A stretch of 64,000 bases of DNA, from assembly GCF_000647975.1 (NCBI RefSeq), contig NZ_JFKE01000003.1, forward strand, positions 484,244 to 548,243, in the 5' to 3' direction. Both the position numbers and the translations under genes were made by a program. Source of the DNA: Actibacterium mucosum KCTC 23349. Its GTDB lineage: Bacteria > Pseudomonadota > Alphaproteobacteria > Rhodobacterales > Rhodobacteraceae. Position 1 is the first letter of the stretch; every line of letters begins with the position of its first letter. Positions 35,100 to 43,642 of the stretch are shown here, one piece after another. The notes beneath the pieces are model-generated. The model searched no databases. It had not been told where the DNA came from and was given only the letters and a program-made list of their open reading frames with translations.

Positions 35100-35978
35100 T
35101 TGGGTCAGGATGCATTAATTTACCGAGCGCTGCGTGGTTCACGGCTCCAAAAACCGAGCGGTGACCATGTCTGATCTTTTCTGGCTAACGGATGCCCAGT
35201 TGGCGCACCGTGAGCTCTTTATCCAAAGATACACTGCAAACCACGGGTCGATGATCGATGTGTGTTGAGTGGACATATCTTCATCAATCGCAATGGCTTA
35301 CGCTGGCGCGATGCCTCTGCGGCCTATGGCCCACACAGTTGAAGGGACCGTGGCCCCGGTGGGGCCGCGCAAGCCCCGGAAACGCTCTACAATCGTTGGA
35401 AGCGGTGGAGCGATAAGGGCGTCTTTGCTCGGATGATGGCGGGTCTGGCTGCCGAACACGGCGAGAAGAAAACCGTGACGATCGATGCAACCTACATGAG
35501 GGCACATCGCGCGGCGACCAGTATGGGCGTCAAAAAGGGGGACGTGGACGCTAGACCTATCGAACCAAAGGCGGGATGAATACCAAGCTGCACGCCATTT
35601 CAACAGCCAAGGACGCCTGCTGAACCCGTTCGTGACGGCTGGTCAGGTCAGCGACTTTATTGGCACCCGGGCTTTACTCGGCAGCTTGCCCAAATGTCGA
35701 CTGGCTCCTCGGGGATCGCGGCCATGACGCCGATTGGTTCCGGGAAGCGTTGAAAGACAAAGGGATACGACCACGCATCCCCAGCCGAAAGCAACGCAAG
35801 AAACCGGTGAAAATCGATAAGCGCCGCCGCAAACGCCGCAACCGGATCGAGATCATGTTTGGCAGGCCGAAAGATTGGCGACGTGTCGCAACACGATACG
35901 ACAGATGCCCCCAGGTCTTCCTGTCAGCCATCGCACCCGCCGCTTTCGTCGTCCGTTGGCCATGAAGCCTGACCCTAG
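35100..35978 (+). mobile_element. Remnant of an IS5-family insertion sequence
   Basis: The ends carry matching short inverted repeats: TTGGGTCAGG at the left (35100-35109) and its near complement CCTGACCCTA at the right (35968-35977). Between them lies a broken transposase reading frame. The element is just downstream of the tRNA-Ser gene and upstream of an orphan LacI-type gene. No target-site duplication could be made out with confidence. Confidence 0.75.
35167..35965 (+). pseudogene. Broken IS5-family transposase
   Basis: Starting at ATG 35167 (MSDLFWLTDAQLAH) the frame stops at TGA 35266-35268. The homologous sequence continues in other frames through INRNGLRWRDA, NRWKRWSDKG, the DDE first-Asp region (TIDATYM), GDRGHDADWFREAL with the second Asp, and RIEIMFGR with the third acidic residue, to TGA at 35963-35965. 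Several frameshifts and an extra GC-rich stretch near 35338-35380 interrupt it, so no full transposase can be made. Confidence 0.88.
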
Positions 35979-36158
35979 TTATGGCGCAACATTTTCAACG
36001 TTACAGGTGTTTGCAGGGAACGTGCCAGTGCCTGCCACGGCGGCCGCCTTGGTCAACAGTTGGGTCTTCGCGGGTCCCAAAAGTTGGAATGCCCGACTGC
36101 TGTTTTACTTGCAATTGAACAGCGCGGATGTAGGCAAGAGAACTGACAGCGCCCCGGA

Positions 36159-36172
36159 TGTTTACATAAACA
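36159..36172. promoter_or_regulatory. Palindrome upstream of the LacI-family gene, possible operator
   Basis: TGTTTACATAAACA is a perfect 6-base inverted repeat around CA, 33 bases upstream of ATG 36205. The size and AT-rich arms suit a LacI-family or other dimeric repressor; autoregulation is inferred from position only. Confidence 0.45.
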
Positions 36173-36204
36173 GGCTTTCGGCATAGATTCAAAAGCGAGT
36201 GAAA

Positions 36205-37227
36205 ATGGTTAAACGCAGCGCCGATAGTTCGCAGAAATCTCAACCCACGATGCACGACGTCGCACGCGTCGCAGGCGTGAGCCAAATGACCGTGTCTCGC
36301 GTTATGCGTGGGACCGGCTACATCTCAAAAGACGTTAAACGTGAAGTGGTTAGAGCTGCCCGAGAGATTGGATACGTCCACAATCGGTTGGCCGGTGGGA
36401 ACGCCACCTATGATAATCCAATCGTGGGCGTCGTTGTGCCCACGATGCAAAACCGGGTGTTTACCGAGGTTCTTTCAGGCGTCAACGAAGCGCTCAGCGA
36501 AAGTGGCTTGCGCCCGGTCTTTGGTGTTTCCGAGTATTCGCTTGAGGCAGAGGAAGATCTTGTTTTCGACCTGTTATCGTGGCGGCCTCGGGGGTTGATT
36601 CTGCCGGGCCTTGAACACACCGCTTCGCTGCGAAAAATCATCGCGCAAACCGGTGTGCGGGTGGCCGAGGTCATGGATGTCGATGGCGATCCGATTTCGG
36701 CCTGCTTTGGTGTTTCCCATGCCAAGGCGGGGGCGGACATGGCGAAACACCTCGTTGAACGGGGCTATAGAACCTTTGGATATGTTGGCAGCCAGGGGGG
36801 TGCCGACCTGCGCGCGGTTAAGCGGTTTGATGCTTTTGTCCGCGTCATCCGCGAGGCCGGGGGACGTCTGGTCTTCAACCAATCTCCGGAGGGGGCGACC
36901 TCGATGGAAGCTGGGCGCAGGATTACGCATGAGATTTTGCAACAGTCCGAAGCGCCACGCGCAATCTATTACGCGAATGATGACTTGGCCGCCGGTGGTA
37001 TGATGCACTGTCTGGCCGAGGGAATTGCGATGCCCGACGAGGTTGCGTTGGCCGGCTTTAACGGGCTGGCGTTCCTGACGGCTTTGCCAAAGCTTCTGAC
37101 GACAACCGTCACACCGCGCTTCGAAATTGGTACGGCAGCAGCAACGTGGCTGTCGCAGGCTGACGCGCCCGCCGACCCGCAGAAAATTGAGCTGTCGGCA
37201 GAGCTTAGAGTGGGCGAGACGACCTGA
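36205..37227 (+). CDS. LacI family transcriptional regulator
   Basis: The product has 340 residues. The N-terminal DNA-binding helix-turn-helix is TMHDVARVAGVSQMTVSRVM (about residues 15-34), with the hinge following, then a periplasmic-binding-protein-like effector domain (VGVVVPTMQNRVFTEVL, GYVGSQGGADLR, AIYYANDDLAAGGM). It is closest in style to GntR/gluconate-type LacI members. No sugar gene is divergent to it. The nearest candidates for control are the ABC importer and phosphoesterase genes that converge on it from 42.5 kb. An in-frame GTG at 36199 is the alternative start. Confidence 0.9.
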   Translation: MVKRSADSSQKSQPTMHDVARVAGVSQMTVSRVMRGTGYISKDVKREVVRAAREIGYVHNRLAGGNATYDNPIVGVVVPTMQNRVFTEVLSGVNEALSESGLRPVFGVSEYSLEAEEDLVFDLLSWRPRGLILPGLEHTASLRKIIAQTGVRVAEVMDVDGDPISACFGVSHAKAGADMAKHLVERGYRTFGYVGSQGGADLRAVKRFDAFVRVIREAGGRLVFNQSPEGATSMEAGRRITHEILQQSEAPRAIYYANDDLAAGGMMHCLAEGIAMPDEVALAGFNGLAFLTALPKLLTTTVTPRFEIGTAAATWLSQADAPADPQKIELSAELRVGETT

Positions 37228-37340
37228 CCTTCAATCGAGGCCCACATCGGGCACCCGTCCGCTGGTCGCGGCCCCAGCTGTCATGACAAAGCCGGGGTCG
37301 CTGATCTGTCGGCATCGATGGTTTGCATGGCTTTCGGGTG

Positions 37341-38165
37341 TCACCGCACCATCGTCATCCGGTTCCAATCGGCATAATCCGGAGAACCTTCGCCCTTGAT
37401 CTCGCCCTCGTAGCCGAACTCGACCATGTGCGACAGCACCGACGTAGGGGTAGCGAAAACCACCGAATAGGCTTGCGGCAATTCCGCCGAGGACAACAAT
37501 CGTGTAGCGGCGAAATCAGCCCAACCGGCGTGGTTGGTGCCACGCGGTGCCGAAAGCGGGATGCCATGAAGCGACCCGGTTAACGGCAAGTGGCAATGGC
37601 CGTGAAAGATATGACGGATCTTGTCCCGGTGCGGGGCAACCGTTTCGGCAAAACGATCCGCGTCCAAAAGCATGATCTTATCCATCGGGGCGACATGGAT
37701 CGGAACCGGATTATGATGCATGAACAGCCAGACGGGCCCCTCGGCCTTGTCCAACTCGGCATCAAGCCATGCTGCACGGTCGATGCAGAAATGGCCGGCA
37801 TGGGTTTCAGGCCCCCAAGTGTCCAGACAGATGGCGGTTCCAAGGGACAGGGGCGCGGTGTATTGCACAAACCCGCCCGGACCTTCCAACGCAGGGAAAG
37901 CGTCCAGCAGCGTGCCGCGGTCGTCGTGATTGCCGATCAATAGGTGAACCGGCATGGGCAAGGAGGACAAAAGACCCTTCAGGCGCTCGTAGTCCTCGGC
38001 GTCGCCCCAATCCGACAGGTCGCCCGTAATAAACAACGCTTCGGCGTCGCTGTGAAGCGTCATGGCGTGGGCAAGACCCTTGGCAAAGTTTGCGTTCGGG
38101 TCGCGCCCGCCGATTGTTTCGCCATCCTTGGTCAGGTGGATATCAGTGAAGTGCAGGAGTTTCAT
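37341..38165 (-). CDS. Metallophosphoesterase (CpdA/GpdQ-like phosphodiesterase)
   Basis: The product (274 residues) shows the complete dinuclear metal set in order: HFTDIHLT, GDLSDWGD, GNHDD, LFMHHNPV and FHGHCHLP. Family members cleave cyclic nucleotides or glycerophosphodiesters. No signal peptide is seen. It is the last gene of an operon whose other four genes form an ABC sugar importer, separated from the binding-protein gene by a strong stem-loop. That context suggests a phosphodiester catabolic role. The start is ATG 38165; TTG 38171 is possible. Confidence 0.88.
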   Translation of the reverse strand: MKLLHFTDIHLTKDGETIGGRDPNANFAKGLAHAMTLHSDAEALFITGDLSDWGDAEDYERLKGLLSSLPMPVHLLIGNHDDRGTLLDAFPALEGPGGFVQYTAPLSLGTAICLDTWGPETHAGHFCIDRAAWLDAELDKAEGPVWLFMHHNPVPIHVAPMDKIMLLDADRFAETVAPHRDKIRHIFHGHCHLPLTGSLHGIPLSAPRGTNHAGWADFAATRLLSSAELPQAYSVVFATPTSVLSHMVEFGYEGEIKGEGSPDYADWNRMTMVR

Positions 38166-38183
38166 GGCCAACTTTCTTGGTCA

Positions 38184-38208
38184 ATCCCGGGCACAAGGCG
38201 CCCGGGAT
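38184..38208 (-). terminator. Stem-loop between binding-protein and phosphoesterase genes
   Basis: A perfect 9-base stem (ATCCCGGGC / GCCCGGGAT) with a 7-base loop lies 16 bases after the binding-protein stop on the minus strand. There is no clear T-run, so it may act as a partial terminator or RNA end protector. Confidence 0.65.
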
Positions 38209-38224
38209 CTCTGGTGTGAAGGGA

Positions 38225-39475
38225 TTAGTCGAGCAGGTCCTGAACTTCCTCGGACAGCTCTTCTTGCAGCTCGGCCATGTCTTCATATTCGCCGGTCACG
38301 ATGCCTTCGAGACCGTCATAGATGACCTGAGTGGCCGCCAGACCGTTGTCACCCGGATAGGCCTGCCATTCGCGCAGCAGAGGCAGTTGGCGCACGGCCG
38401 TGGCCTTGGCGGGGTTCTCGGCATAGAAATCCGCTAGGATGATTTCGTTGGCGGCCTGGTTCGGCGGCATGTAACCAGTGGTGCGCGCCACGTCTGCGGC
38501 ACCTTCGCCCGACGTGATGAACTTGAGCCAAGCCCAAGCCGCAGCCAGCTGCTCGGGATCGTCCGAGGTCGAGGTCAGCAGGGCCGAGTTGCCACCTGCC
38601 GGCAGACCCATGGGGCCTTCAGCCGTGATGCCAGGGTACTCGTTGGTCACCAGTGTGAAGTCACCCATGGCGCGTTCCACGGCACCAACCGCCGAGGTCG
38701 ACCAGTACATCATGCCCAGATCACCTGCCGAGAACGAAGCCAGTGCAGATTTCCATTCCAGGTTCTGCATTTCGCAGCCAGTGAAGATGTTCTGCATGGT
38801 TTCCAGGGCAACCAGGCCTTCGTCGCTGTCCAGCTGGAAGTCGTTGCCTTCGACGGTTGGCTTGTCCTGCGACCACATCAGAGCCTGCAGGAACCAGTTG
38901 CCGGTGATGTTCCAGCCCCAGAACATGGGGTTGTCAACGCCGGCTTCGCGCAGTTTGACACAAGCCTGAACAACGTCTTCCCAAGTGGCGGGCAGGTTGG
39001 TGGCGTCGTAGCCCGCTTTGGCCATCACTTCCATGTTGTAGTAACCAACCGGCAGCGAGATCGAGAAGGGCAGACCATAGACTTCGTCACCGAATGTACC
39101 CAGGTCCAGCATCGCCTTGTGGTAGCCGTCTTTTGCAAAATCGGCCTCGGCAGCGATGAATGGCTCCAGCGAGCGCGCGATGCCCTTTTCCACCAGGATC
39201 GCCTGACGGTTCAGACCCTGCATCGTCACATCGGGCAGGTTACCAGCAACGGCTTCGCGCAGAATGGTGTTGGTGCCATCTTCATACGACTCGTAGGTGG
39301 CGCGCATCTTGATTTCGATGTTCGGATGGGCCGCATAGAACTTGGGCAGGATTGCTTCGTAAGTCACGTCGAAGAGGTGGCTGTAAGGGTAACCGAATTC
39401 GACAACGATCTTGTCTTCTGCGGCAGCGGCGGTTGCAGCGAGCACAAAGCCCATTGCAGTCATTGCATATTTCAT
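38225..39475 (-). CDS. ABC importer extracellular solute-binding protein (second sugar-type system)
   Basis: The product (416 residues) has a Sec signal (MKYAMTAMGFVLAATAAAAED) with a cleavage site after AAA. The mature protein is a family 1 solute-binding protein resembling UgpB-like sugar or glycerol-phosphate binders (VVEFGYPYSHLFDVTYEAILPKFYA; GDLGMMYWSTSAVG; AWAWLKFITSGEG). It works with the two permeases and the ATPase encoded upstream. Unusually, the binding protein comes fourth in the operon, and its gene is flanked on both sides by stem-loops. AGGAGTAAACTA precedes the ATG. Confidence 0.9.
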   Translation of the reverse strand: MKYAMTAMGFVLAATAAAAEDKIVVEFGYPYSHLFDVTYEAILPKFYAAHPNIEIKMRATYESYEDGTNTILREAVAGNLPDVTMQGLNRQAILVEKGIARSLEPFIAAEADFAKDGYHKAMLDLGTFGDEVYGLPFSISLPVGYYNMEVMAKAGYDATNLPATWEDVVQACVKLREAGVDNPMFWGWNITGNWFLQALMWSQDKPTVEGNDFQLDSDEGLVALETMQNIFTGCEMQNLEWKSALASFSAGDLGMMYWSTSAVGAVERAMGDFTLVTNEYPGITAEGPMGLPAGGNSALLTSTSDDPEQLAAAWAWLKFITSGEGAADVARTTGYMPPNQAANEIILADFYAENPAKATAVRQLPLLREWQAYPGDNGLAATQVIYDGLEGIVTGEYEDMAELQEELSEEVQDLLD

Positions 39476-39552
39476 TAGTTTACTCCTGTTGCGGGGCCTG
39501 ACGGTTTGGCGATTGGCGGACCCCAGTGATGAATCCCTTGCGGGATGCTTGT

Positions 39553-39576
39553 GGGTGCGTGGGCGACCACGCACCC
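39553..39576 (-). terminator. Stem-loop at the end of the permease gene, upstream of the binding-protein gene
   Basis: A perfect 10-base stem (GGGTGCGTGG / CCACGCACCC) with loop GCGA begins at the permease stop codon. Together with the stem-loop at 38184 it brackets the binding-protein gene, which could create a separate stable transcript. Confidence 0.65.
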
Positions 39577-40487
39577 TATTTCATGCCGGACAGCGTAATT
39601 CCCTCGATGAAGCGGCGTTGCGCCAGCAGGAAACAGACGATCAACGGGGTCACGATGATGCAGGCCGTGGCCATCATGGGGCCGAAATTATCGCCGTCCG
39701 CGTCTCCCTTGAACTCTCTCAGTCCCAGTGGCGGCGTAAACAGATCACGGTTCCCTGTGATCACGATGCGCGGCCAGAAATAGTCGTTCCAATGCGCCAC
39801 CACGCTGAAGATGCCAAAGGCCATCAGTGCCGGAATGGCGGTAGGCAGCATGACACGCCAGATGATGGCGAACTCGGTCATCCCATCCATCCGCGCCGCG
39901 TCGATCAAATCGTCCGGCACGGTCATGAAAAACTGCCGCATCAGGAAAATGCCAAAAACTGAAATCGTCCACGGGATGATCAAGGCCGCATATGTGTTTG
40001 TCAGCCCGGCCTTTGCCAACATGATGTACAATGGCAGCGCGATGGCATGCACCGGTATCAGCAGGCAGAACAGGACCAACGCAAAGACAGCCTCTCGGCC
40101 CCAGAACCTGAGCTTGGCCAGCGCATAGGCACAGGGCAGCGCCACCAGAACCTGAATGACAAAGATCGACACCGTGACGATCAACCCGTTCAGAAGATAG
40201 CGGACCAAAGGTGCTTTTTCGAACGCCGTGCTGTAGTTGTAGATGATCGGATTAACCATGCAGTTTTCGGCCGCATTGCCGAGCTTTACGCAATAATCGT
40301 CTCGAAACGCCTCTTGCGCACCGATGAAGCCGCCGGTTTGTTGCATGATCTCGTGCGGGGCTTTCAGGGACAGGCTGATCATTGTGTAAAAGGGCAGCAA
40401 CACGATCAATGCCCCCACAATCAGGATCGCATGGGTTGTCGCGGCGCCCGTGTTAAAGCGGAATGACTGTGCGCGGGCTTCAGACAT
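39576..40487 (-). CDS. ABC importer permease (MalG/UgpE type)
   Basis: The product has 303 residues and six membrane helices, beginning IVGALIVLLPFYTMISLSLK. The ATPase-docking loop is DAARMDGMTEFAIIWRVMLP, a typical EAA motif. A periplasmic loop with two cysteines (residues about 60-75, DDYCVKLGNAAENC) may carry a disulfide. Start ATG 40487 overlaps the upstream permease by eight bases. Confidence 0.92.
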   Translation of the reverse strand: MSEARAQSFRFNTGAATTHAILIVGALIVLLPFYTMISLSLKAPHEIMQQTGGFIGAQEAFRDDYCVKLGNAAENCMVNPIIYNYSTAFEKAPLVRYLLNGLIVTVSIFVIQVLVALPCAYALAKLRFWGREAVFALVLFCLLIPVHAIALPLYIMLAKAGLTNTYAALIIPWTISVFGIFLMRQFFMTVPDDLIDAARMDGMTEFAIIWRVMLPTAIPALMAFGIFSVVAHWNDYFWPRIVITGNRDLFTPPLGLREFKGDADGDNFGPMMATACIIVTPLIVCFLLAQRRFIEGITLSGMK

Positions 40488-41397
40488 AGTGCGTTCTCCG
40501 TTCCACAAGCCACCGTTGGATCACGGTCAGGACCATCACGAATGCAAGGAACACAACCGTAATCGCGGCCCCGATACCCATCAGGTTTTGCTGAATGCCT
40601 TTTTCGTAGATGGCGAACATCATGACAAAGACCGATTTCGACGGCCCGCCGCCTTGGGGATAGAACGCCTCGACCATGTCAAACACTTGAAAAGACCGGA
40701 TAAAGCTGATCGTCACGACAAATACGGTTGTCGGCCCCAAAAGCGGCCATGTGACCAGGCGAAACCTGTCCCAACCTCGGGTCGCGCCATCCATTTCAGC
40801 TGCATCGTAAAGCTGGGGCGGAATAGAAGTCAGACCGGCGAGATACAGCACCATGTTGAACCCAAAGCCCTGCCAAACCCCGATGAAACTGACGGTCCAA
40901 ATCGCATAGTCCCGGTCATTCAGCCACAACGGAAAGGTGCGTTCGCACCCTTTGGCGTACCATGGCCAGGCCTCGAGGAATGTCCCGCAGCCTTTTTCCA
41001 ACGTTGAATTGATGATGCCGATGGTCGGATGAAAGGCAAATTCCCACACGATGGCCATTGCAATAAGGGCGGCCATGACCGGCAGGAAGTAAATGGTTTT
41101 GTAAAGGTCACCGAACCGCCCAAGGGAATGGATCAGCAGTGCCGCACCCAGCCCAAGCCCGACCGTCAAAGGCACAACCACAAAGACATAGCGAAATGTG
41201 GCAACAAACATCTTTTCATAGGTGGAGCGAGTGAAAATGCGCTCGTAGTTCTCGAGCCCCACGAATTCCGCCCCTTGGTTGCCAAGCGAGTAATCCGTCA
41301 GGCTCAGCCCCACCGCGATAAGGATCGGGATCAGCAAAACGATGAACATCAGGGCCATGGCAGGCCCGATAAACCAAAGATGCGCGCGGCTTTGCAT
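40480..41397 (-). CDS. ABC importer permease (MalF/UgpA type)
   Basis: The product (305 residues) has the first helix LWFIGPAMALMFIVLLIPIL and the docking loop DAAEMDGATRGWDRFRLVTWP. A periplasmic stretch with two cysteines (KGCGTFLEAWPWYAKGCERTF) mirrors the one in the partner permease. The start is ATG 41397; a GTG at 41403 overlapping the ATPase stop is possible, but has poorer spacing to its GAGG. Confidence 0.92.
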   Translation of the reverse strand: MQSRAHLWFIGPAMALMFIVLLIPILIAVGLSLTDYSLGNQGAEFVGLENYERIFTRSTYEKMFVATFRYVFVVVPLTVGLGLGAALLIHSLGRFGDLYKTIYFLPVMAALIAMAIVWEFAFHPTIGIINSTLEKGCGTFLEAWPWYAKGCERTFPLWLNDRDYAIWTVSFIGVWQGFGFNMVLYLAGLTSIPPQLYDAAEMDGATRGWDRFRLVTWPLLGPTTVFVVTISFIRSFQVFDMVEAFYPQGGGPSKSVFVMMFAIYEKGIQQNLMGIGAAITVVFLAFVMVLTVIQRWLVERRTHYV

Positions 41398-41399
41398 GG

Positions 41400-42533
41400 T
41401 CACGCGACCTCGCGCGCAGGCGTCGTTGCCCGCAGGCGTCCGCCTTGGGCGTCAAAGACCAGCATGTCAGCCGGATCAAAGTCGAATGCCGCATTGTCGC
41501 CAAGTGCAATGCGGGCGGCGTCTTGCGGCGTCGCCCGCAGGACCAAAGGCTGCTGCAGGCCGGCCATTTCCAGATGCAGGAACACGTCGGCGCCCAGGTT
41601 TTCGCGATGCCGGACCGTCCCGCTGAAGCGACCCGCTTCTTTGAGCACAAGATGCTCGGGCCGAACACCCACGGTCACGGGTTGCCGGGTTGTCGTCATC
41701 GGCGCTGGTTTCGACACGCCAAGAACGTGCAACAAGCCATCGCCCTGTGCCTCGGCTGGCAAGGTGTTGATCGCAGGAGACCCAATGAAACGCGCAACCT
41801 CCAGCGTGTTGGGATCGAGATAGATCTCGTCCGGCGCGCCCACCTGCAGGATGTCCCCGTGCATCATGACAGCCATGCGATCTGACATGGTCAGGGCTTC
41901 GGCCTGATCATGTGTCACATAAACAAAGGTCGCTTTCAGGCGCCGGTGAAGCTCTGAAAGTTCTGCCCGCATATGCACACGCAAAGCCGCATCAAGATTG
42001 GACAAAGGCTCGTCCATCAAGAACGCAAGTGGTTTGCGCACCATGGCCCGCCCCAAGGCCACACGCTGACGCTGACCACCCGACAATTGCCCCGGCTTGC
42101 GGTCCATCAGCGCTGTAATCTTGAGTGTTTCGGCCACGTCACTGGCCTGCTTGCGCATGTCGCGATGCGGCCCGCGCGCGATAAGCGGGCCAACCACCGG
42201 CATTCGCTGCACCGGTGTCAGGTCCCGCATCCTAAGCGGTGTCATCATGTTTTCTGCGACGGTCAGGTGCGGGTACAAGGCATAGCTTTGAAACACCATG
42301 GCAAGGTTACGGTCAGCCGGGCGCACGCCGGTTACGTCGCGATCGTCAATGACCACCCGCCCTGAATCCGCGGCCTCCAGGCCGGACAGAATACGCAGCA
42401 GGGTGGATTTCCCACATCCTGACGGCCCAACCAGCGTGACGAACTCGCCATCCTGGATATCCAGTGACACACCTTTAAGGACAGGCGTGTCGCCAAACCG
42501 CTTTTCAATTTGGTCGAGTTGAATGCGCGCCAT
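41400..42533 (-). CDS. ABC importer ATP-binding subunit (MalK/UgpC type)
   Basis: The product (377 residues) has Walker A GPSGCGKST, signature LSGGQRQR, Walker B FLMDEP and switch region VTHDQAEALTMSDR, followed by the C-terminal regulatory OB-type domain of carbohydrate importers. It is the first gene of the five-gene importer-phosphoesterase operon. Its ATG lies 109 bases from the divergent LysR gene, which makes that regulator a candidate controller. Confidence 0.93.
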   Translation of the reverse strand: MARIQLDQIEKRFGDTPVLKGVSLDIQDGEFVTLVGPSGCGKSTLLRILSGLEAADSGRVVIDDRDVTGVRPADRNLAMVFQSYALYPHLTVAENMMTPLRMRDLTPVQRMPVVGPLIARGPHRDMRKQASDVAETLKITALMDRKPGQLSGGQRQRVALGRAMVRKPLAFLMDEPLSNLDAALRVHMRAELSELHRRLKATFVYVTHDQAEALTMSDRMAVMMHGDILQVGAPDEIYLDPNTLEVARFIGSPAINTLPAEAQGDGLLHVLGVSKPAPMTTTRQPVTVGVRPEHLVLKEAGRFSGTVRHRENLGADVFLHLEMAGLQQPLVLRATPQDAARIALGDNAAFDFDPADMLVFDAQGGRLRATTPAREVA

Positions 42534-42544
42534 GGTCGTCTTTT

Positions 42545-42569
42545 GTCCGAGCAGTAAATTCGTTCGGAC
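42545..42569. promoter_or_regulatory. Inverted repeat GTCCGA...TCGGAC in the importer/lysR promoter gap
   Basis: Six-base perfect arms 13 bases apart lie immediately upstream of the ATPase ATG, between divergent ugpC-like and lysR-type genes. The spacing is near that of LysR boxes. It may be the site of the LysR-family regulator, or of the LacI-family protein encoded at 36.2 kb. Confidence 0.4.
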
Positions 42570-42642
42570 TAATCTTTGCCGATAGCAGGACACGATTCTG
42601 TAACGTCATATTAGCGAGACTTATGGGTGCTAAAGCCGCCAC

Positions 42643-43506
42643 ATGTCTGCCAGCACCCATCAAATGCGCGCCTTTGCCTGCGTGGTTCGCGAAGGATCGA
42701 TCTCGGACGCAGCGCGGCTTTTGGGGGTGTCGCAGTCTGCCATTAGTCAGCACATCGCCAAGCTGGAAGCGACATTGGGGGCGCAGGTTCTTATTCGGCA
42801 ACGCGATGGCATCGAACTCACGACGGCGGGTCAGAACCTGTTCCCGCTCGCCGACCAGTTCAACACGCTAGATCAGCAGATCACCGAACATTTGCGCGGT
42901 CACGCCACCTTGGAAAAGGGGAACCTGACGATCATCGCAAATGCCCCACAGCCGGCGCTGTCGCTGATCCACAAATACGCGCAGCAGTTTCCACAAGTGT
43001 CCATTGACTTCACGCTCTTTGATTGGGCGTCGGCCATGGAGCGCGTACGCGAGCGCCGCGTGGACGTGGCCATCATTACCGAGCCGCGCACCTCGGATGA
43101 CTTGTATATCCAGCCACTTCTGAAGGCCCAGTACGTGTTATACGCCCGCATGGACCACCAACTGGCCAAGCGGCATATAATTTCTCTGCACGACGTTCAG
43201 CCCTATACGGTGATCCTGCCCGAGAAAGGGTCGCTTACCCAGCGTGTTATCTCAAAGTCGTTGGCGGACAGCGGCATCAAACCAAGCCGGCTTGTCACCA
43301 TGACAACGTTCCCGGTTATGAAAGAAGCCATCCTGCAGGGCATCGGGGTTGGCTTTTTCCTCGAAGCCAGCTCGGTCAAGGAGGATCGATTGAAGGAAAT
43401 CCGCGTGGTGGACCTGAAGCAGCAGTTTTCCACTTGTGTGGTGATCCCCAAACACAAACTCGGATTGCGGCTCACCGAGAGCTTTCTGCAAGTCGTCAAT
43501 GCGTGA
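42643..43506 (+). CDS. LysR family transcriptional regulator
   Basis: The product (287 residues) has an N-terminal winged helix-turn-helix (MRAFACVVREGSISDAARLLGVSQSAISQHIAKLE) and a two-lobe LysR effector domain from about residue 90 (LTIIANAPQPALSLIHKY). It is divergent from the ABC importer operon at 42.5 kb, the classical arrangement for a LysR activator and its target. It converges on the ChbG-type gene. Confidence 0.92.
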   Translation: MSASTHQMRAFACVVREGSISDAARLLGVSQSAISQHIAKLEATLGAQVLIRQRDGIELTTAGQNLFPLADQFNTLDQQITEHLRGHATLEKGNLTIIANAPQPALSLIHKYAQQFPQVSIDFTLFDWASAMERVRERRVDVAIITEPRTSDDLYIQPLLKAQYVLYARMDHQLAKRHIISLHDVQPYTVILPEKGSLTQRVISKSLADSGIKPSRLVTMTTFPVMKEAILQGIGVGFFLEASSVKEDRLKEIRVVDLKQQFSTCVVIPKHKLGLRLTESFLQVVNA

Positions 43507-43642
43507 AGGCAGATCGGCCACCGTTTACGATCCTTCAGCTTCGAAACGCATGGGGTCCGCAACCGGATCGTACGGACAGCAAGATGTCTACCGCACTGGA
43601 CGGTCCGCAGGAGCATTTTGACAACGGACGCGATCGCATTTT

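Noticed and set aside
35979..36158. Possible further IS or gene remnant between the IS end and the LacI-type gene
   Set aside because: No coding frame, repeat or recognisable homology; nothing to annotate.
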